Source: Nemorincola sp044225795
Lineage (GTDB): Bacteria > Bacteroidota > Bacteroidia > Chitinophagales > Chitinophagaceae
Assembly: GCA_044225795.1 (NCBI GenBank)
Contig: JBGAIF010000004.1
Coordinates: 286,551 to 350,550 of the forward strand
DNA: 64,000 nt
Reading direction: 5' to 3'
Below, piece after piece: positions 49,992 through 58,193 of this stretch (position 1 is its first letter; each line of letters begins with the position of its first letter). Under the pieces are notes generated by a model, which searched no databases, had not been told where the DNA came from, and saw only the letters and a list, made by a program, of their open reading frames with translations. The position numbers and the translations under genes are program-made.

Positions 49992-51314
49992 ATGAAATCA
50001 AAAACAATCTGGTGGATCGTTATCATTTGCGTTGCACTTATCGTAGTGCTGGTAGTTGTGAATAAGAACAACGGCAGCGACGAGATAAAGGTAGCCGTAG
50101 AAAGCGCAGCCCGCCACACCATCACCGAGACAGTAACAGCCAGTGGTAAGATATACCCGGAGACACAGGTAAAGATAGCCCCTGAAGTGAGCGGGGAGAT
50201 CATAGTGCTTAATGTGGAAGAGGGAGACAGCGTAAAAAAGGGAGACGTGCTTGTAAAGATCAACCCGGCTATCTACAACTCCATGGTGAACCAGGCCGAG
50301 GCATCGGTGGAGCAATCCAGGGCATCTGCCACCAACTCAAGGGAGATGATGGCACAGGCACAATCGCAATATGACCTGGCGATGGCTACCTACAACAGGA
50401 ATAAGAAACTCTATGAGCAGAAAGTGATATCCCAACTCGAATTCGAGCAAGGCGAGGCTTCATTCAAATCGGCAAAGGCTACATTTGATGCTGCCCGGGC
50501 CAGCAGTACAGGCGGCACCTATGGCATTAAAGGCGCCCAGGCCAACTTATCGCAGGCACAACAGAACCTGCTGAAAACAACAGTTGTAGCCCCTACTTCA
50601 GGCGTCATATCCGAACTGCTTGTAAAAAAGGGTGAACGCGTTGTAGGAACTGCTCAGTATGCCGGTACAGAGATGCTGACCATCGCCGACATGAGCCGCA
50701 TAGAAGTAAGGGTGGACGTAAGCGAAACAGACATCTCTAAAGTAAAGATAGGTGACACAACGATCATTGACGCGGATGCCTACCGAAACAGGAAATTCAA
50801 AGGAATAGTGTCGAAGATAGCGGTGAGCAGCTCAAAGGCCGCCGGCACCAGCACAGACCAGGTAACAAACTATACTGTACATATCCTGATACTCCCATCC
50901 AGCTACGACGACCTGGTCGCGAAAATGCCTAAGGGGAAGTTCCCATTCAAACCGGGCATGTCCTCATCAGTAGAGATACAGACAAACAGGCAGGATAATA
51001 TCCTCTCTGTACCTGTGAACGCGGTAACTACACGTGACTGGCCGGATAGCACAAAGAATAAGAATGAAACAGCCTTTGCCAACGACAATATCAGGCAGGT
51101 TGTATTTGTCTATGACAGTAAGGCAAATACCGTAGCCCTACGTGATGTAAAGACAGGGTTACAAGACAATAAATACCTGGAGATAACTGACGGCCTGAAA
51201 GAAGGAGACCAGGTAGTAACTGCACCATATGGCGCTATTGCCCGAACCCTAAAGGACAAAGCGAAAGTGAAGATAACAGACAAGAATAAACTGTTTGAGA
51301 CCAAAAAAGACTGA
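49992..51314 (+). CDS. RND/MacA-type periplasmic adaptor (HlyD family)
   Basis: A 440-residue membrane fusion protein of a tripartite efflux system. The N-terminal TM anchor (IWWIVIICVALIVVLVVV, about 6-23) precedes the lipoyl half-motif ITETVTASGKIYPETQVKI and GEIIVLNVEEGDSVKKGDVL. A long coiled-coil hairpin follows (about 95-190, with NRNKKLYEQKVISQLEFEQG). The second lipoyl half (APTSGVISELLVKKGERV) and a beta-barrel/membrane-proximal domain complete it. Partner permease (MacB or RND) and outer-membrane TolC genes are missing nearby; the next gene is gpsA, 12 bases on. It may serve a pump encoded elsewhere. Substrate unknown. Confidence 0.87.
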   Translation: MKSKTIWWIVIICVALIVVLVVVNKNNGSDEIKVAVESAARHTITETVTASGKIYPETQVKIAPEVSGEIIVLNVEEGDSVKKGDVLVKINPAIYNSMVNQAEASVEQSRASATNSREMMAQAQSQYDLAMATYNRNKKLYEQKVISQLEFEQGEASFKSAKATFDAARASSTGGTYGIKGAQANLSQAQQNLLKTTVVAPTSGVISELLVKKGERVVGTAQYAGTEMLTIADMSRIEVRVDVSETDISKVKIGDTTIIDADAYRNRKFKGIVSKIAVSSSKAAGTSTDQVTNYTVHILILPSSYDDLVAKMPKGKFPFKPGMSSSVEIQTNRQDNILSVPVNAVTTRDWPDSTKNKNETAFANDNIRQVVFVYDSKANTVALRDVKTGLQDNKYLEITDGLKEGDQVVTAPYGAIARTLKDKAKVKITDKNKLFETKKD

Positions 51315-51326
51315 TAGCAGGAAGAA

Positions 51327-52349
51327 ATGCAGAACGGAAAACCGGGACAAATAGGGATCATAGGTAATGGTAGCTGGGGAACCGCCCTGGCCAAGATACT
51401 GACCGACAACGGTCATACCATACACTGGTGGGTACGGAATGAGGAAGCCATTAACTACCTGCGCACCCGGCAGCACAATCCGCATTACCTGACTTCTGTA
51501 CGTTTCTTACCGGACAGCATTCTGCCTACCAACGACCTAAACGGCATGCTGGCGGCCTGCGACACTGTGATAGTAGCTGTACCATCGGCATATGTGCAGC
51601 AGGTGATAGAACAGGTGGACAGATCCGTATGGCAGCAAAAGAATATCATTTCAGCCATCAAGGGTATTCTGCCGGATGCCAATCTGCTGCTCAATGACTT
51701 CATGGTTTCCCGTTTCGAATACCCTCTTGAAAAATACATTTCCATTACCGGCCCATGCCATGCAGAGGAAATAGCTGACGAACGCCTCTCCTACCTCACT
51801 TTCTCCGGACTGGATGACAGCCTGACCAATGCAGTTGCCGCAACCTTCCGCAACCAATACCTGAATACGACTGTTAATCACGACATATGGGGTGCGCAAT
51901 TTGCCGCTGTACTCAAGAACATTTATGCCATTGGTGCCGGCATAGCACACTCCCTTGACTATGGTGATAACTTCCTGAGTGTTTACATCACCAACTGCTA
52001 CCGGGAGATGTACCACTTTTTGCAGGACCACTTTGAGAAAGTGCATCCTTCTAACGAGCACCCGGATTTCCATACAAGCGCCTACCTTGGCGACCTGCTG
52101 GTGACCTGCTACTCGCTCCACAGCCGAAACCGCACATTCGGAGCCATGATCGGGAAGGGTTATTCAGTAAAAGCAACCATGCTGGAAATGAACATGGTGG
52201 CTGAAGGCTACTTCGCCTCACGCGGTATGCAATCTGTAAGCAAGGAGTTTTCTATTTCCATACCTATCGCATCATTCATATACAAGATGCTGTGGGAAAA
52301 CCTCAATCCCACTGAAGGATTCAGAGAGTTGGAGAAGATGTTTTCTTAG
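51327..52349 (+). CDS. gpsA: NAD(P)-dependent glycerol-3-phosphate dehydrogenase
   Basis: GpsA reduces dihydroxyacetone phosphate to sn-glycerol-3-phosphate, the backbone for phospholipids. The 340 residues contain the Rossmann start IGIIGNGSWGTALAKILTDN (IGNGSWG), the substrate block SITGPCHAEEI and the catalytic Lys segment AAVLKNIYAIGAGIAHSLDY. LGDLLVTCYSLHSRNRTFG is the C-terminal signature. Slightly longer at its N-terminus than E. coli GpsA. The 12-base gap to the adaptor gene suggests co-transcription, though no functional link is known. Confidence 0.95.
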   Translation: MQNGKPGQIGIIGNGSWGTALAKILTDNGHTIHWWVRNEEAINYLRTRQHNPHYLTSVRFLPDSILPTNDLNGMLAACDTVIVAVPSAYVQQVIEQVDRSVWQQKNIISAIKGILPDANLLLNDFMVSRFEYPLEKYISITGPCHAEEIADERLSYLTFSGLDDSLTNAVAATFRNQYLNTTVNHDIWGAQFAAVLKNIYAIGAGIAHSLDYGDNFLSVYITNCYREMYHFLQDHFEKVHPSNEHPDFHTSAYLGDLLVTCYSLHSRNRTFGAMIGKGYSVKATMLEMNMVAEGYFASRGMQSVSKEFSISIPIASFIYKMLWENLNPTEGFRELEKMFS

Positions 52350-52545
52350 TCATCAACTACGGGTTTAACTTATTGCAACATGCGCCAGGCTGCGGACCTT
52401 TTCCGCAAATTATTGTTTTACATTACCAATTACGTCTGGTCAGGGATATCCGATTCCCTGATATCTACGGCGGCGACTTGCACGTTCCAAAACGGGAACC
52501 TTTCCGGAAAGGCACACTATTCCAGCTACCCGGTTTAAACTTATG
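52350..52545. repeat. Palindrome-rich spacer between convergent genes
   Basis: Three inverted repeats lie in 75 bases: TCAGGGA...TCCCTGA (52439-52461), GTTCC...GGAAC (about 52484-52499) and the 14-bp perfect palindrome CCTTTCCGGAAAGG (52499-52512). A 52-codon frame (52380-52538) spans them but has no support. Confidence 0.5.
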
Positions 52546-52842
52546 TTACGGTTTCAGATACTTGCAGGAAACGAGGTGGTTCTTAATAACCAGTGTATCG
52601 TTCTTATGATAAAGTGTATCAATTTTGGTATTATTCTTCTGATAGTTCTTAATAGATCCATCAGTATAATCGCAGACAACATTGCTATCCACGCTGGCAC
52701 CTGCAGCCAGCTTCGGGATATTTGAGTATACAGAGTCTGTCATGTAGCAAGTATAACAGTTCTGATCCTGTGCATTAGTAGCATTCTTAACACAAGCAGC
52801 CAGCAGGCAACATGCAGCGAGAACAATTATGGCGTATTTCAT
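52546..52842 (-). CDS. Small lipoprotein of unknown function
   Basis: A 98-residue exported lipoprotein with signal peptide MKYAIIVLAACCLLAAC (lipobox LAAC, Cys 17). The mature part has CYTCYMTDS, then an acidic and Asn-rich stretch with a Cys (VVCDYTDG) and a final VSCKYLKP, so at least four cysteines could form disulfides. Length and cysteine plan recall the CKKD-type small lipoproteins at 22.5-23.1 kb without clear sequence identity. A minus-strand TATTTTTG (52870-52863), 20 bases upstream, may be its -7 element. Confidence 0.65.
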   Translation of the reverse strand: MKYAIIVLAACCLLAACVKNATNAQDQNCYTCYMTDSVYSNIPKLAAGASVDSNVVCDYTDGSIKNYQKNNTKIDTLYHKNDTLVIKNHLVSCKYLKP

Positions 52843-52964
52843 GATACCAAGATTGATTTTTACAAAAATACCAATTCCAGATATTAAATGGTCAGTTGCC
52901 GGTTATTTTGTTTATATTAACTGTATATGTATCTCTATCCCCTTACAGATTCGTAAATTGCAGT

Positions 52965-54176
52965 ATGAGCCGCTCGTATGCCGATATGCCGCTACACTAT
53001 GGCCAGGTGCCTCCCTGGCTGTATGAGCGCATGAGCAGGCTGGGTGTGGAGATAGTGGAAGCTATTGTGATGGAATATGGCAGAGCGGCAGTACTGCAAC
53101 GCCTCAGCGACCCTTTCTGGTTCCAGGCACTCGGTTGCGTATTGGGCATGGACTGGCACTCCTCGGGCATCACCACTTCGGTAATGGGTGCGTTAAAGAG
53201 ATCGGTGAACCAGCGCTCAAAAGAACTGGGCATCTACATCTGCGGTGGCAAGGGGAGATTCTCGAAAGAAACCCCTACCGAGTTGCTGCGCATAGCCGAA
53301 CAAACGGGACTGAACGGAGACCTGCTTGTGCGCAGCAGCAAACTATCAGCCAAAGTAGATAATACTGCCATACAGGATGGCTACCAGCTATATATACACT
53401 CCTTTATCCTGAGCAGCGAAGGCGACTGGACCGTGATCCAGCAAGGAATGAACGACAGCAATGGTATGGCCCGGCGCTATCATTGGCATTCACCAACGCT
53501 GACATCGTTTGTAGAAACTCCACACACATTTATTTACGGTGCCGGGCAGGGACCCATCATCAATGTAACAGATAAAGACGCTGACAGCACCCGCAAAGGC
53601 GTATTGCAACTGGCGCAGCAAGGACCCGACAGGTTGCAGCCGGAGGTGCGAAAACTGCTGATGCCCTCACACCATGATGTAAGAGCAAAGGATGTGGACA
53701 TAAAAAGGCTCGGAAGTGTTCTTGCGGTAGCTTTTGAAAAAGAAGGGCTGGATATGGAATCACTATTGCTGCTGGAGGGGCTGGGACCACGTACATTGCA
53801 ATCCCTCGTGCTGGTGAGTGAAGTGATACACGGCACCCCATCCCGCTTTGAGGACCCTGCAAGATTCTCCTTTGCACATGGCGGCAAAGACGGGCACCCC
53901 TTCCCTGTACCAACCCATGTGTATGATGAAGCCATACGCACGCTGGACACTGCCATACGGCGTGCAAAGATGGGCATTAACGATAAGAATGAAGCAATAA
54001 AGAAACTCTCTGTGGCCGCTGAACGACTGGAAAAGGATTTTCAGCCCAATAACAATTTTGAACAATTGATAGAACGTGAACGCAAAGATTCGTGGAAATA
54101 CGGAGGCAGAACTGTATTTGGCAGATCTGTGCCGCCTAAACAAAAACCGGGCAGCAACCAACTAAGCCTGTTTTAA
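52965..54176 (+). CDS. DUF763 domain protein
   Basis: A 403-residue member of the DUF763 family (PF05559), a conserved family of archaea and scattered bacteria with no known function. Diagnostic blocks are MPLHYGQVPPWLYERM near the start, FWFQALGCVLGMDWHSSGIT, GALKRSV, ELGIYICGGKGRFSKETP, LSAKVDNTAIQDGYQLYIH, IQQGMND...ARRYHWHS and FVETPHTFIYG. The conserved H, D, W, K and QDGYQLY positions look like an enzyme active site and a nucleic-acid or nucleotide binder, but this is inference. The C-terminal 90 residues (KKLSVAAERLEKDFQP) are coiled-coil-like. The frame is open 23 codons upstream of the chosen ATG. A methyltransferase gene follows after 9 bases. Confidence 0.85.
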   Translation: MSRSYADMPLHYGQVPPWLYERMSRLGVEIVEAIVMEYGRAAVLQRLSDPFWFQALGCVLGMDWHSSGITTSVMGALKRSVNQRSKELGIYICGGKGRFSKETPTELLRIAEQTGLNGDLLVRSSKLSAKVDNTAIQDGYQLYIHSFILSSEGDWTVIQQGMNDSNGMARRYHWHSPTLTSFVETPHTFIYGAGQGPIINVTDKDADSTRKGVLQLAQQGPDRLQPEVRKLLMPSHHDVRAKDVDIKRLGSVLAVAFEKEGLDMESLLLLEGLGPRTLQSLVLVSEVIHGTPSRFEDPARFSFAHGGKDGHPFPVPTHVYDEAIRTLDTAIRRAKMGINDKNEAIKKLSVAAERLEKDFQPNNNFEQLIERERKDSWKYGGRTVFGRSVPPKQKPGSNQLSLF

Positions 54177-54185
54177 TTTATCTAT

Positions 54186-54977
54186 ATGGAGGAGCAAATA
54201 GTGTACAACACCATAGGTACCGGTTATAACACAACCCGAAAAGCAGATCCTTACATAGTGTCCAGGCTGTACGAACTGTTGCAACCGGCCAATAACAAAA
54301 CATACCTGGACATAGGGTGCGGTACAGGTAACTATACAATAAAGCTATACGAAGAAGGACTTAACATGACCGGTGTTGACCCGTCTGATGTGATGCTGGC
54401 TGAAGCAAAAGGTAAGAATAGCAATATCCGTTGGGCCAAGGGCACGGCAGAAGACATCCCGCTTAGTACATGCAGCATAGATGGTTGTATCGCCACACTA
54501 ACCGTGCACCACTGGAAAGACCATCGACGCGGGTTCAGAGAACTGGCACGTGTTATGAAGCCCGGCGCCCGCATGGTCATCTTTACTTTTACTCCGGAAC
54601 AAGAAGCGTCATATTGGTTCAACCATTTCTTTCCACAAATGATGCAGCGGGGAATGGCAAGGTCTCTGCGTTTGGATACACTGTCAGGTTATGCGCAGGA
54701 AGCGGGACTGAAACTACTGCAAACAGAAAAGTATTTTGTTCATGAAAGGTTGCAGGACCTTTTCGGGTATTCCGGAAAACATGATCCGGAGCGGTATTTC
54801 GATCCGGCCATTATCAATGGCATCTCTTACTTTTCACTGTATGCAGATAAAGAAGAACTGGAGAACGGATTTGCAGCCTTGAGAACCAGCATTGACAATG
54901 GTACTTTTAAGGACATCAAACAACAATACGAAAACGATAAGGGAGACTACCTGTTTGTGGTGCTGGAGAAGGAATGA
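54186..54977 (+). CDS. Class I SAM-dependent methyltransferase (UbiE-like)
   Basis: A 263-residue methyltransferase of the small-molecule (Methyltransf_11) type. It starts MEEQIVYNTIGTGYNTTRKA and has motif I TYLDIGCGTGNYT, the acidic loop of motif II GVDPSDVMLAEAK, motif III IRWAKGTAEDIPLSTCSIDG and post-motif LTVHHWKDHRRGFRELARVM, then KPGARMVIFTFTP. The C-terminal lid is rich in aromatic residues. Substrate unknown. It lies 9 bases after DUF763 and its stop (TGA) abuts the convergent ogt stop with no gap. The two-gene operon suggests a functional link with DUF763, which is inference only. Confidence 0.88.
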   Translation: MEEQIVYNTIGTGYNTTRKADPYIVSRLYELLQPANNKTYLDIGCGTGNYTIKLYEEGLNMTGVDPSDVMLAEAKGKNSNIRWAKGTAEDIPLSTCSIDGCIATLTVHHWKDHRRGFRELARVMKPGARMVIFTFTPEQEASYWFNHFFPQMMQRGMARSLRLDTLSGYAQEAGLKLLQTEKYFVHERLQDLFGYSGKHDPERYFDPAIINGISYFSLYADKEELENGFAALRTSIDNGTFKDIKQQYENDKGDYLFVVLEKE

Positions 54978-55508
54978 TCAGAACAGTTCGGCCTGCGTGC
55001 TCCTTCCGCAGTTTCTTGCCTCATGATCGAGGAGCCATTTCTTTCTCTGTAATCCACCGCCATAACCTGTGAGGCTACCATCCTCGCCTATTACCCGGTG
55101 ACAGGGAACAATAATAGCTATACCGTTGTCGCCATTGGCGCTGGCCACCGCCCTGATGGCCTTTTCATTTCCAAGAAAAACAGACTGCTGCTTGTACGAC
55201 CTTGTCTCGCCGTAGGGTATCTTCAGCAAACCCTCCCAAACACTCTTCTGGAAGGGCGTTCCGATGAGGTGCAGCGGCACATCAAATACCTTGCGCGTGC
55301 CGGCAAAATATTCACCCATCTGATCTTCCAATACCCCGAAGAACGGGCTGTCTCCATCCTTGAACTTGTCATTTGATAGTGTCTCAATGCGGTCCATGAT
55401 ACCCTCTATGCTTCTGCGATATTGAAAATCGAACAGGCATATCCCTTTGTTGGTGGCACCGAGGCGCATAACGCCAAGCGGAGTGTTGATACGTTTCAGG
55501 CTGATCAT
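54978..55508 (-). CDS. ogt: Methylated-DNA--protein-cysteine methyltransferase
   Basis: O6-alkylguanine-DNA alkyltransferase, a suicide repair protein. The 176-residue protein has the N-terminal domain (ISLKRINTPLGVMRLGATNK) and the DNA-binding/active domain: TPFQKSVWEGLLKIPYGETR, VASANGDNGIAIIVPCHRVI with the acceptor Cys of PCHRVIG, and DGSLTGYGGGLQRKKWLL. All residues of the active site are present. Length fits Ogt/MGMT, without an Ada-type regulatory domain. Its stop directly meets the methyltransferase stop. Confidence 0.95.
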   Translation of the reverse strand: MISLKRINTPLGVMRLGATNKGICLFDFQYRRSIEGIMDRIETLSNDKFKDGDSPFFGVLEDQMGEYFAGTRKVFDVPLHLIGTPFQKSVWEGLLKIPYGETRSYKQQSVFLGNEKAIRAVASANGDNGIAIIVPCHRVIGEDGSLTGYGGGLQRKKWLLDHEARNCGRSTQAELF

Positions 55509-55538
55509 GGAAAGGCTAAGTTAGTAAGTCCTGTGGGA

Positions 55539-56189
55539 TTATTTCAGCGCGGCGGCAATGACGCTGCCCACCTCGGCTGCATGTGTATAGACAATAAGAT
55601 GTGTACCTCCTTTTACCCAATGATCCGGATGAACATTTGCAGGAAGAATGAGATTGTCCTTTGTACCATGTACCTGGAAAATATTTCCCGGAGCATTATG
55701 GTTATGCCACCCGATAACACATTTAAGGGCCAGCCTGATAAAATCCGGAGGAGCATCCAATATCATGCTGTCAAGCAATTTGTGCTCATCAGGAGTTCTG
55801 GCGCCTATGAACCAATTGGTGATACGGCTGGTGGTCTTGTATAGAAAGCCCGGTGTACCATCAAGCAATGCAGCACCGAATGGCAATTTACTGATACGGG
55901 GAAGCTGGGAAGAATCGCGCGCGCTGGACACCAGTATTATCTTTTCAACGGGCCGCAGCTTGCCTACCTCTACCGCCACCATTCCACCGAAGGACATGCC
56001 CAGTATCAGTGGCGAATCTCCGGGTATCTTGTCAGACATTTTCTTCGCATAAGAAGCAAGTGTGTCTTTGGGCAACAACGGAGCCCATGGCACATATACA
56101 AGTTCGTAGCCATCAACAGACAGCCTGCTGAAAATGCGCTCATCTGCACCCATACCCGCTATGCAATAGATACGTTTACAGGAAGCCAT
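55539..56189 (-). CDS. Alpha/beta hydrolase
   Basis: A 216-residue compact alpha/beta hydrolase. It starts KRIYCIAGMGADERIF (oxyanion region), then has the nucleophile elbow LILGMSFGGMVAVE with the serine of GMSFGG. The acid residue is probably in NIFQVHGTKDNLI and the histidine in KGGTHLIVYTHA. The cap is short, so an ester, lactone or thioester of modest size is the likely substrate; it is not further identifiable. It lies 14 bases after plsX's end, in the same direction, so it may belong to the yceD-rpmF-plsX transcript. Confidence 0.82.
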   Translation of the reverse strand: MASCKRIYCIAGMGADERIFSRLSVDGYELVYVPWAPLLPKDTLASYAKKMSDKIPGDSPLILGMSFGGMVAVEVGKLRPVEKIILVSSARDSSQLPRISKLPFGAALLDGTPGFLYKTTSRITNWFIGARTPDEHKLLDSMILDAPPDFIRLALKCVIGWHNHNAPGNIFQVHGTKDNLILPANVHPDHWVKGGTHLIVYTHAAEVGSVIAAALK

Positions 56190-56203
56190 AACCGGAGAAT
56201 ATG

Positions 56204-57160
56204 TTATGCTACCGCAGGCTTGAAGCGCTGCTTGAAAGTACCGGTAAGGTCGGAGCTGATCATACGGGCTGCCACATCTATCATATTGCGGAAGGCAAAT
56301 GCGTGCGCAATGCCATGGCTGATGATAACAGGGCTGTTGACACCAAGCACAGGGGTGCCGCCGTATATCTCAAAATTGAAGTTATCGAGGAACGGATCAG
56401 AGATACCTTTCTGACCTTTGAAAATGTCGTAAATGGATTCAGCCATCTTGATGGCAACATTGCCCACAAAGCCCTCACAAACGATCACATCGGCCTTATT
56501 GAGGAAGATGTCCCTGCCCTCTATGTTGCCTACGAAGTTGATGCCGGGCAGTTCCTTCAGCAATGGATAGGTGGCCTGGCAAAGCAGATTGCCCTTGCCT
56601 TCTTCCTCACCTATATTCAGGAGGCCGACACGGGGATTTTCTTCACCAAGGATATAGTGCGCGTAAAGCGAACCCAATTGCGCAAACTGCACCAGGTGCT
56701 CCGGTTTACAATCGGCGTTGATGCCCGCATCAAGCAGGCAATTGAACTTACCGTCGATACGCGGTATAGGCGTAGCGATAGTAGGGCGAAGAATACCCTC
56801 AATAGCCTTGACAGAATACATGGCACCCACCATCATGGCACCGGTATTGCCGGCACTGATGAATGAGTCTGTTTTGCCTTTAAGTAAAAGCCCAAATCCA
56901 ATAGCAATACTGGAATTGGGCTTTTCTTTAAGTGCTTTTGTGGGATGCTCGTGCATACCGATCACCTCTGGCGCCTCAATGAAAGTGAAGCGATGACGGT
57001 AGGCATCTAATAATGACATATAAGGGGCTGAGGCAATGGCATCGCCAATGAGCACCATGTGAACCGGAGAATCCGGCTCCTGCTCAAAAAACAAACGCAC
57101 ACCTTTAACAGCCTCAGCGGGAGCGAAATCGCCGCCCATGATGTCAAGCCCTATCTTCAT
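56204..57160 (-). CDS. plsX: Phosphate acyltransferase PlsX
   Basis: PlsX turns acyl-ACP into acyl-phosphate for the PlsY route of phospholipid synthesis. The 318 residues begin KIGLDIMGGDFAPAEAVKGV and include FIEAPEVIGMHEHPTKALKE, SFISAGNTGAMMVGAMY, GLLNIGEEEGKGN, FVGNIEGRDIFLNKADVIVC and the C-terminal GGTPVLGVNSPVIISHGIAH. Length matches the family. It follows rpmF by 18 bases in the classic yceD-rpmF-plsX order. Confidence 0.96.
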   Translation of the reverse strand: MKIGLDIMGGDFAPAEAVKGVRLFFEQEPDSPVHMVLIGDAIASAPYMSLLDAYRHRFTFIEAPEVIGMHEHPTKALKEKPNSSIAIGFGLLLKGKTDSFISAGNTGAMMVGAMYSVKAIEGILRPTIATPIPRIDGKFNCLLDAGINADCKPEHLVQFAQLGSLYAHYILGEENPRVGLLNIGEEEGKGNLLCQATYPLLKELPGINFVGNIEGRDIFLNKADVIVCEGFVGNVAIKMAESIYDIFKGQKGISDPFLDNFNFEIYGGTPVLGVNSPVIISHGIAHAFAFRNMIDVAARMISSDLTGTFKQRFKPAVA

Positions 57161-57178
57161 TAAATGAAAATAATATGG

Positions 57179-57391
57179 TTATTGGTTCGTTTCTCCCTCT
57201 GCAGCAGCAGGCGCTTTGTCAACTACAACACGGCCACGGTAGTACAGTTTCCCTTCTACCCAGTGAGCGCGGTGACGCAGGTGGCTCTCACCTGTTACCT
57301 TGTCAACGCTCCATGTTTCAGCGGTCGCCTTGTAATGCGTACGACGCTTTGCGCCTCTTTGTTGTGAGTGTCGTCTTTTAGGATTAGGCAT
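57179..57391 (-). CDS. rpmF: 50S ribosomal protein L32
   Basis: A 70-residue basic protein beginning MPNPKRRHSQQRGAKRRTHY, the L32 N-terminus. The zinc-binding cysteines of some L32 proteins are absent, so this is the C-minus form common in Bacteroidota. The C-terminus adds an Ala/Glu tail (VVDKAPAAAEGETNQ). Located between yceD and plsX as expected. Confidence 0.95.
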   Translation of the reverse strand: MPNPKRRHSQQRGAKRRTHYKATAETWSVDKVTGESHLRHRAHWVEGKLYYRGRVVVDKAPAAAEGETNQ

Positions 57392-57446
57392 CTTACTTTA
57401 TTTATTGGTTACTAATTAATTTTTAAAACTTACAATTCAGAATCTA

Positions 57447-58019
57447 CTACTGTTCCTTCGACCTCTTCGGCTTCTTGTCTTTTTCGATCTTTATACCTTC
57501 CAGCCCTTTCCAAAGCGGGTTGGTATGCGGTTCTTCAGGGTGATCTGCCAACTGATCGAGCAACTTCAGCGCCTGCTGGTTACAGCCCGATGAGCCATCA
57601 GCCCCGTCAGGGTGTATGCGCTGCAAAGGAATGCTCAACATCACATACTCATACAGCCAGTTGCTGATGTCTATTACTGTTTCGCTGCGCGGAATGAACA
57701 CCACATCGTCCTCATCCTCTATCTCGTCTGTAGGTTCTCCTGTCAGTTTAATGATCAGGTCGAACTCATCCCACAGCGCCAGTTTAAAATCATCTCCGCA
57801 CCTGTCGCACGGCACCGAAACACTACCACCTATATCAAAGTGCAGCATGAAGAAATTCTCATGCTTATCAAATCTCAAGGTCACCCTTGCTGCCCAATTG
57901 CTGAAACTGCCGTCGGCCTCATGCTCCTGCATGAACTTGTCGTCTATATCATACACATAGACATGAGGTCCGGGTTTTAACCCCTGCCAGGCAATCTCAA
58001 ACTCCCGGGTATGCTTCAT
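57447..58019 (-). CDS. yceD: DUF177/YceD family protein (23S rRNA accumulation)
   Basis: A 190-residue member of the YceD family, which in other bacteria is needed for normal 23S rRNA levels. It shows REFEIAWQGLKPGPHVYVYD, the paired-cysteine block VSVPCDRCGDDFKLALWDEF, VIDISNWLYEYVMLSIPLQR with HP, and the C-terminal NPLWKGLEGIK, all typical; the acidic EIEDEDDVV stretch is also normal. The C-terminal 20 residues are Lys-rich. It is first in the operon with rpmF and plsX, with a promoter candidate 140 bases upstream. Confidence 0.88.
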   Translation of the reverse strand: MKHTREFEIAWQGLKPGPHVYVYDIDDKFMQEHEADGSFSNWAARVTLRFDKHENFFMLHFDIGGSVSVPCDRCGDDFKLALWDEFDLIIKLTGEPTDEIEDEDDVVFIPRSETVIDISNWLYEYVMLSIPLQRIHPDGADGSSGCNQQALKLLDQLADHPEEPHTNPLWKGLEGIKIEKDKKPKRSKEQ

Positions 58020-58159
58020 CTCAAAAAACTATTTTGCAGTCTCCATTCCGCCGAAAAACATCTTCCAAATCACTGGTTATCAATCAAATAAACAAATATC
58101 CGACCTTACACCCCAACTCCGGCACTAACTGCAAGCCCACTTTTTCTGCAAACGGGATG

Positions 58160-58193
58160 CAAAGTTAGGAAAAAATACTGATGATTACATCAA
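58160..58193 (-). promoter_or_regulatory. Putative promoter of yceD-rpmF-plsX
   Basis: Minus-strand TAACTTTG (58167-58160) fits TAnnTTTG. A TTG element (58193-58191) lies upstream with a spacer of 23 bases. It overlaps the end of the DUF58 gene, leaving a leader of about 130 bases. Confidence 0.4.

Noticed and set aside
52380..52538. 52-codon plus-strand frame downstream of gpsA
   Set aside because: Starts 30 bases after the gpsA stop and spans several palindromes; no similarity or start context supports it.
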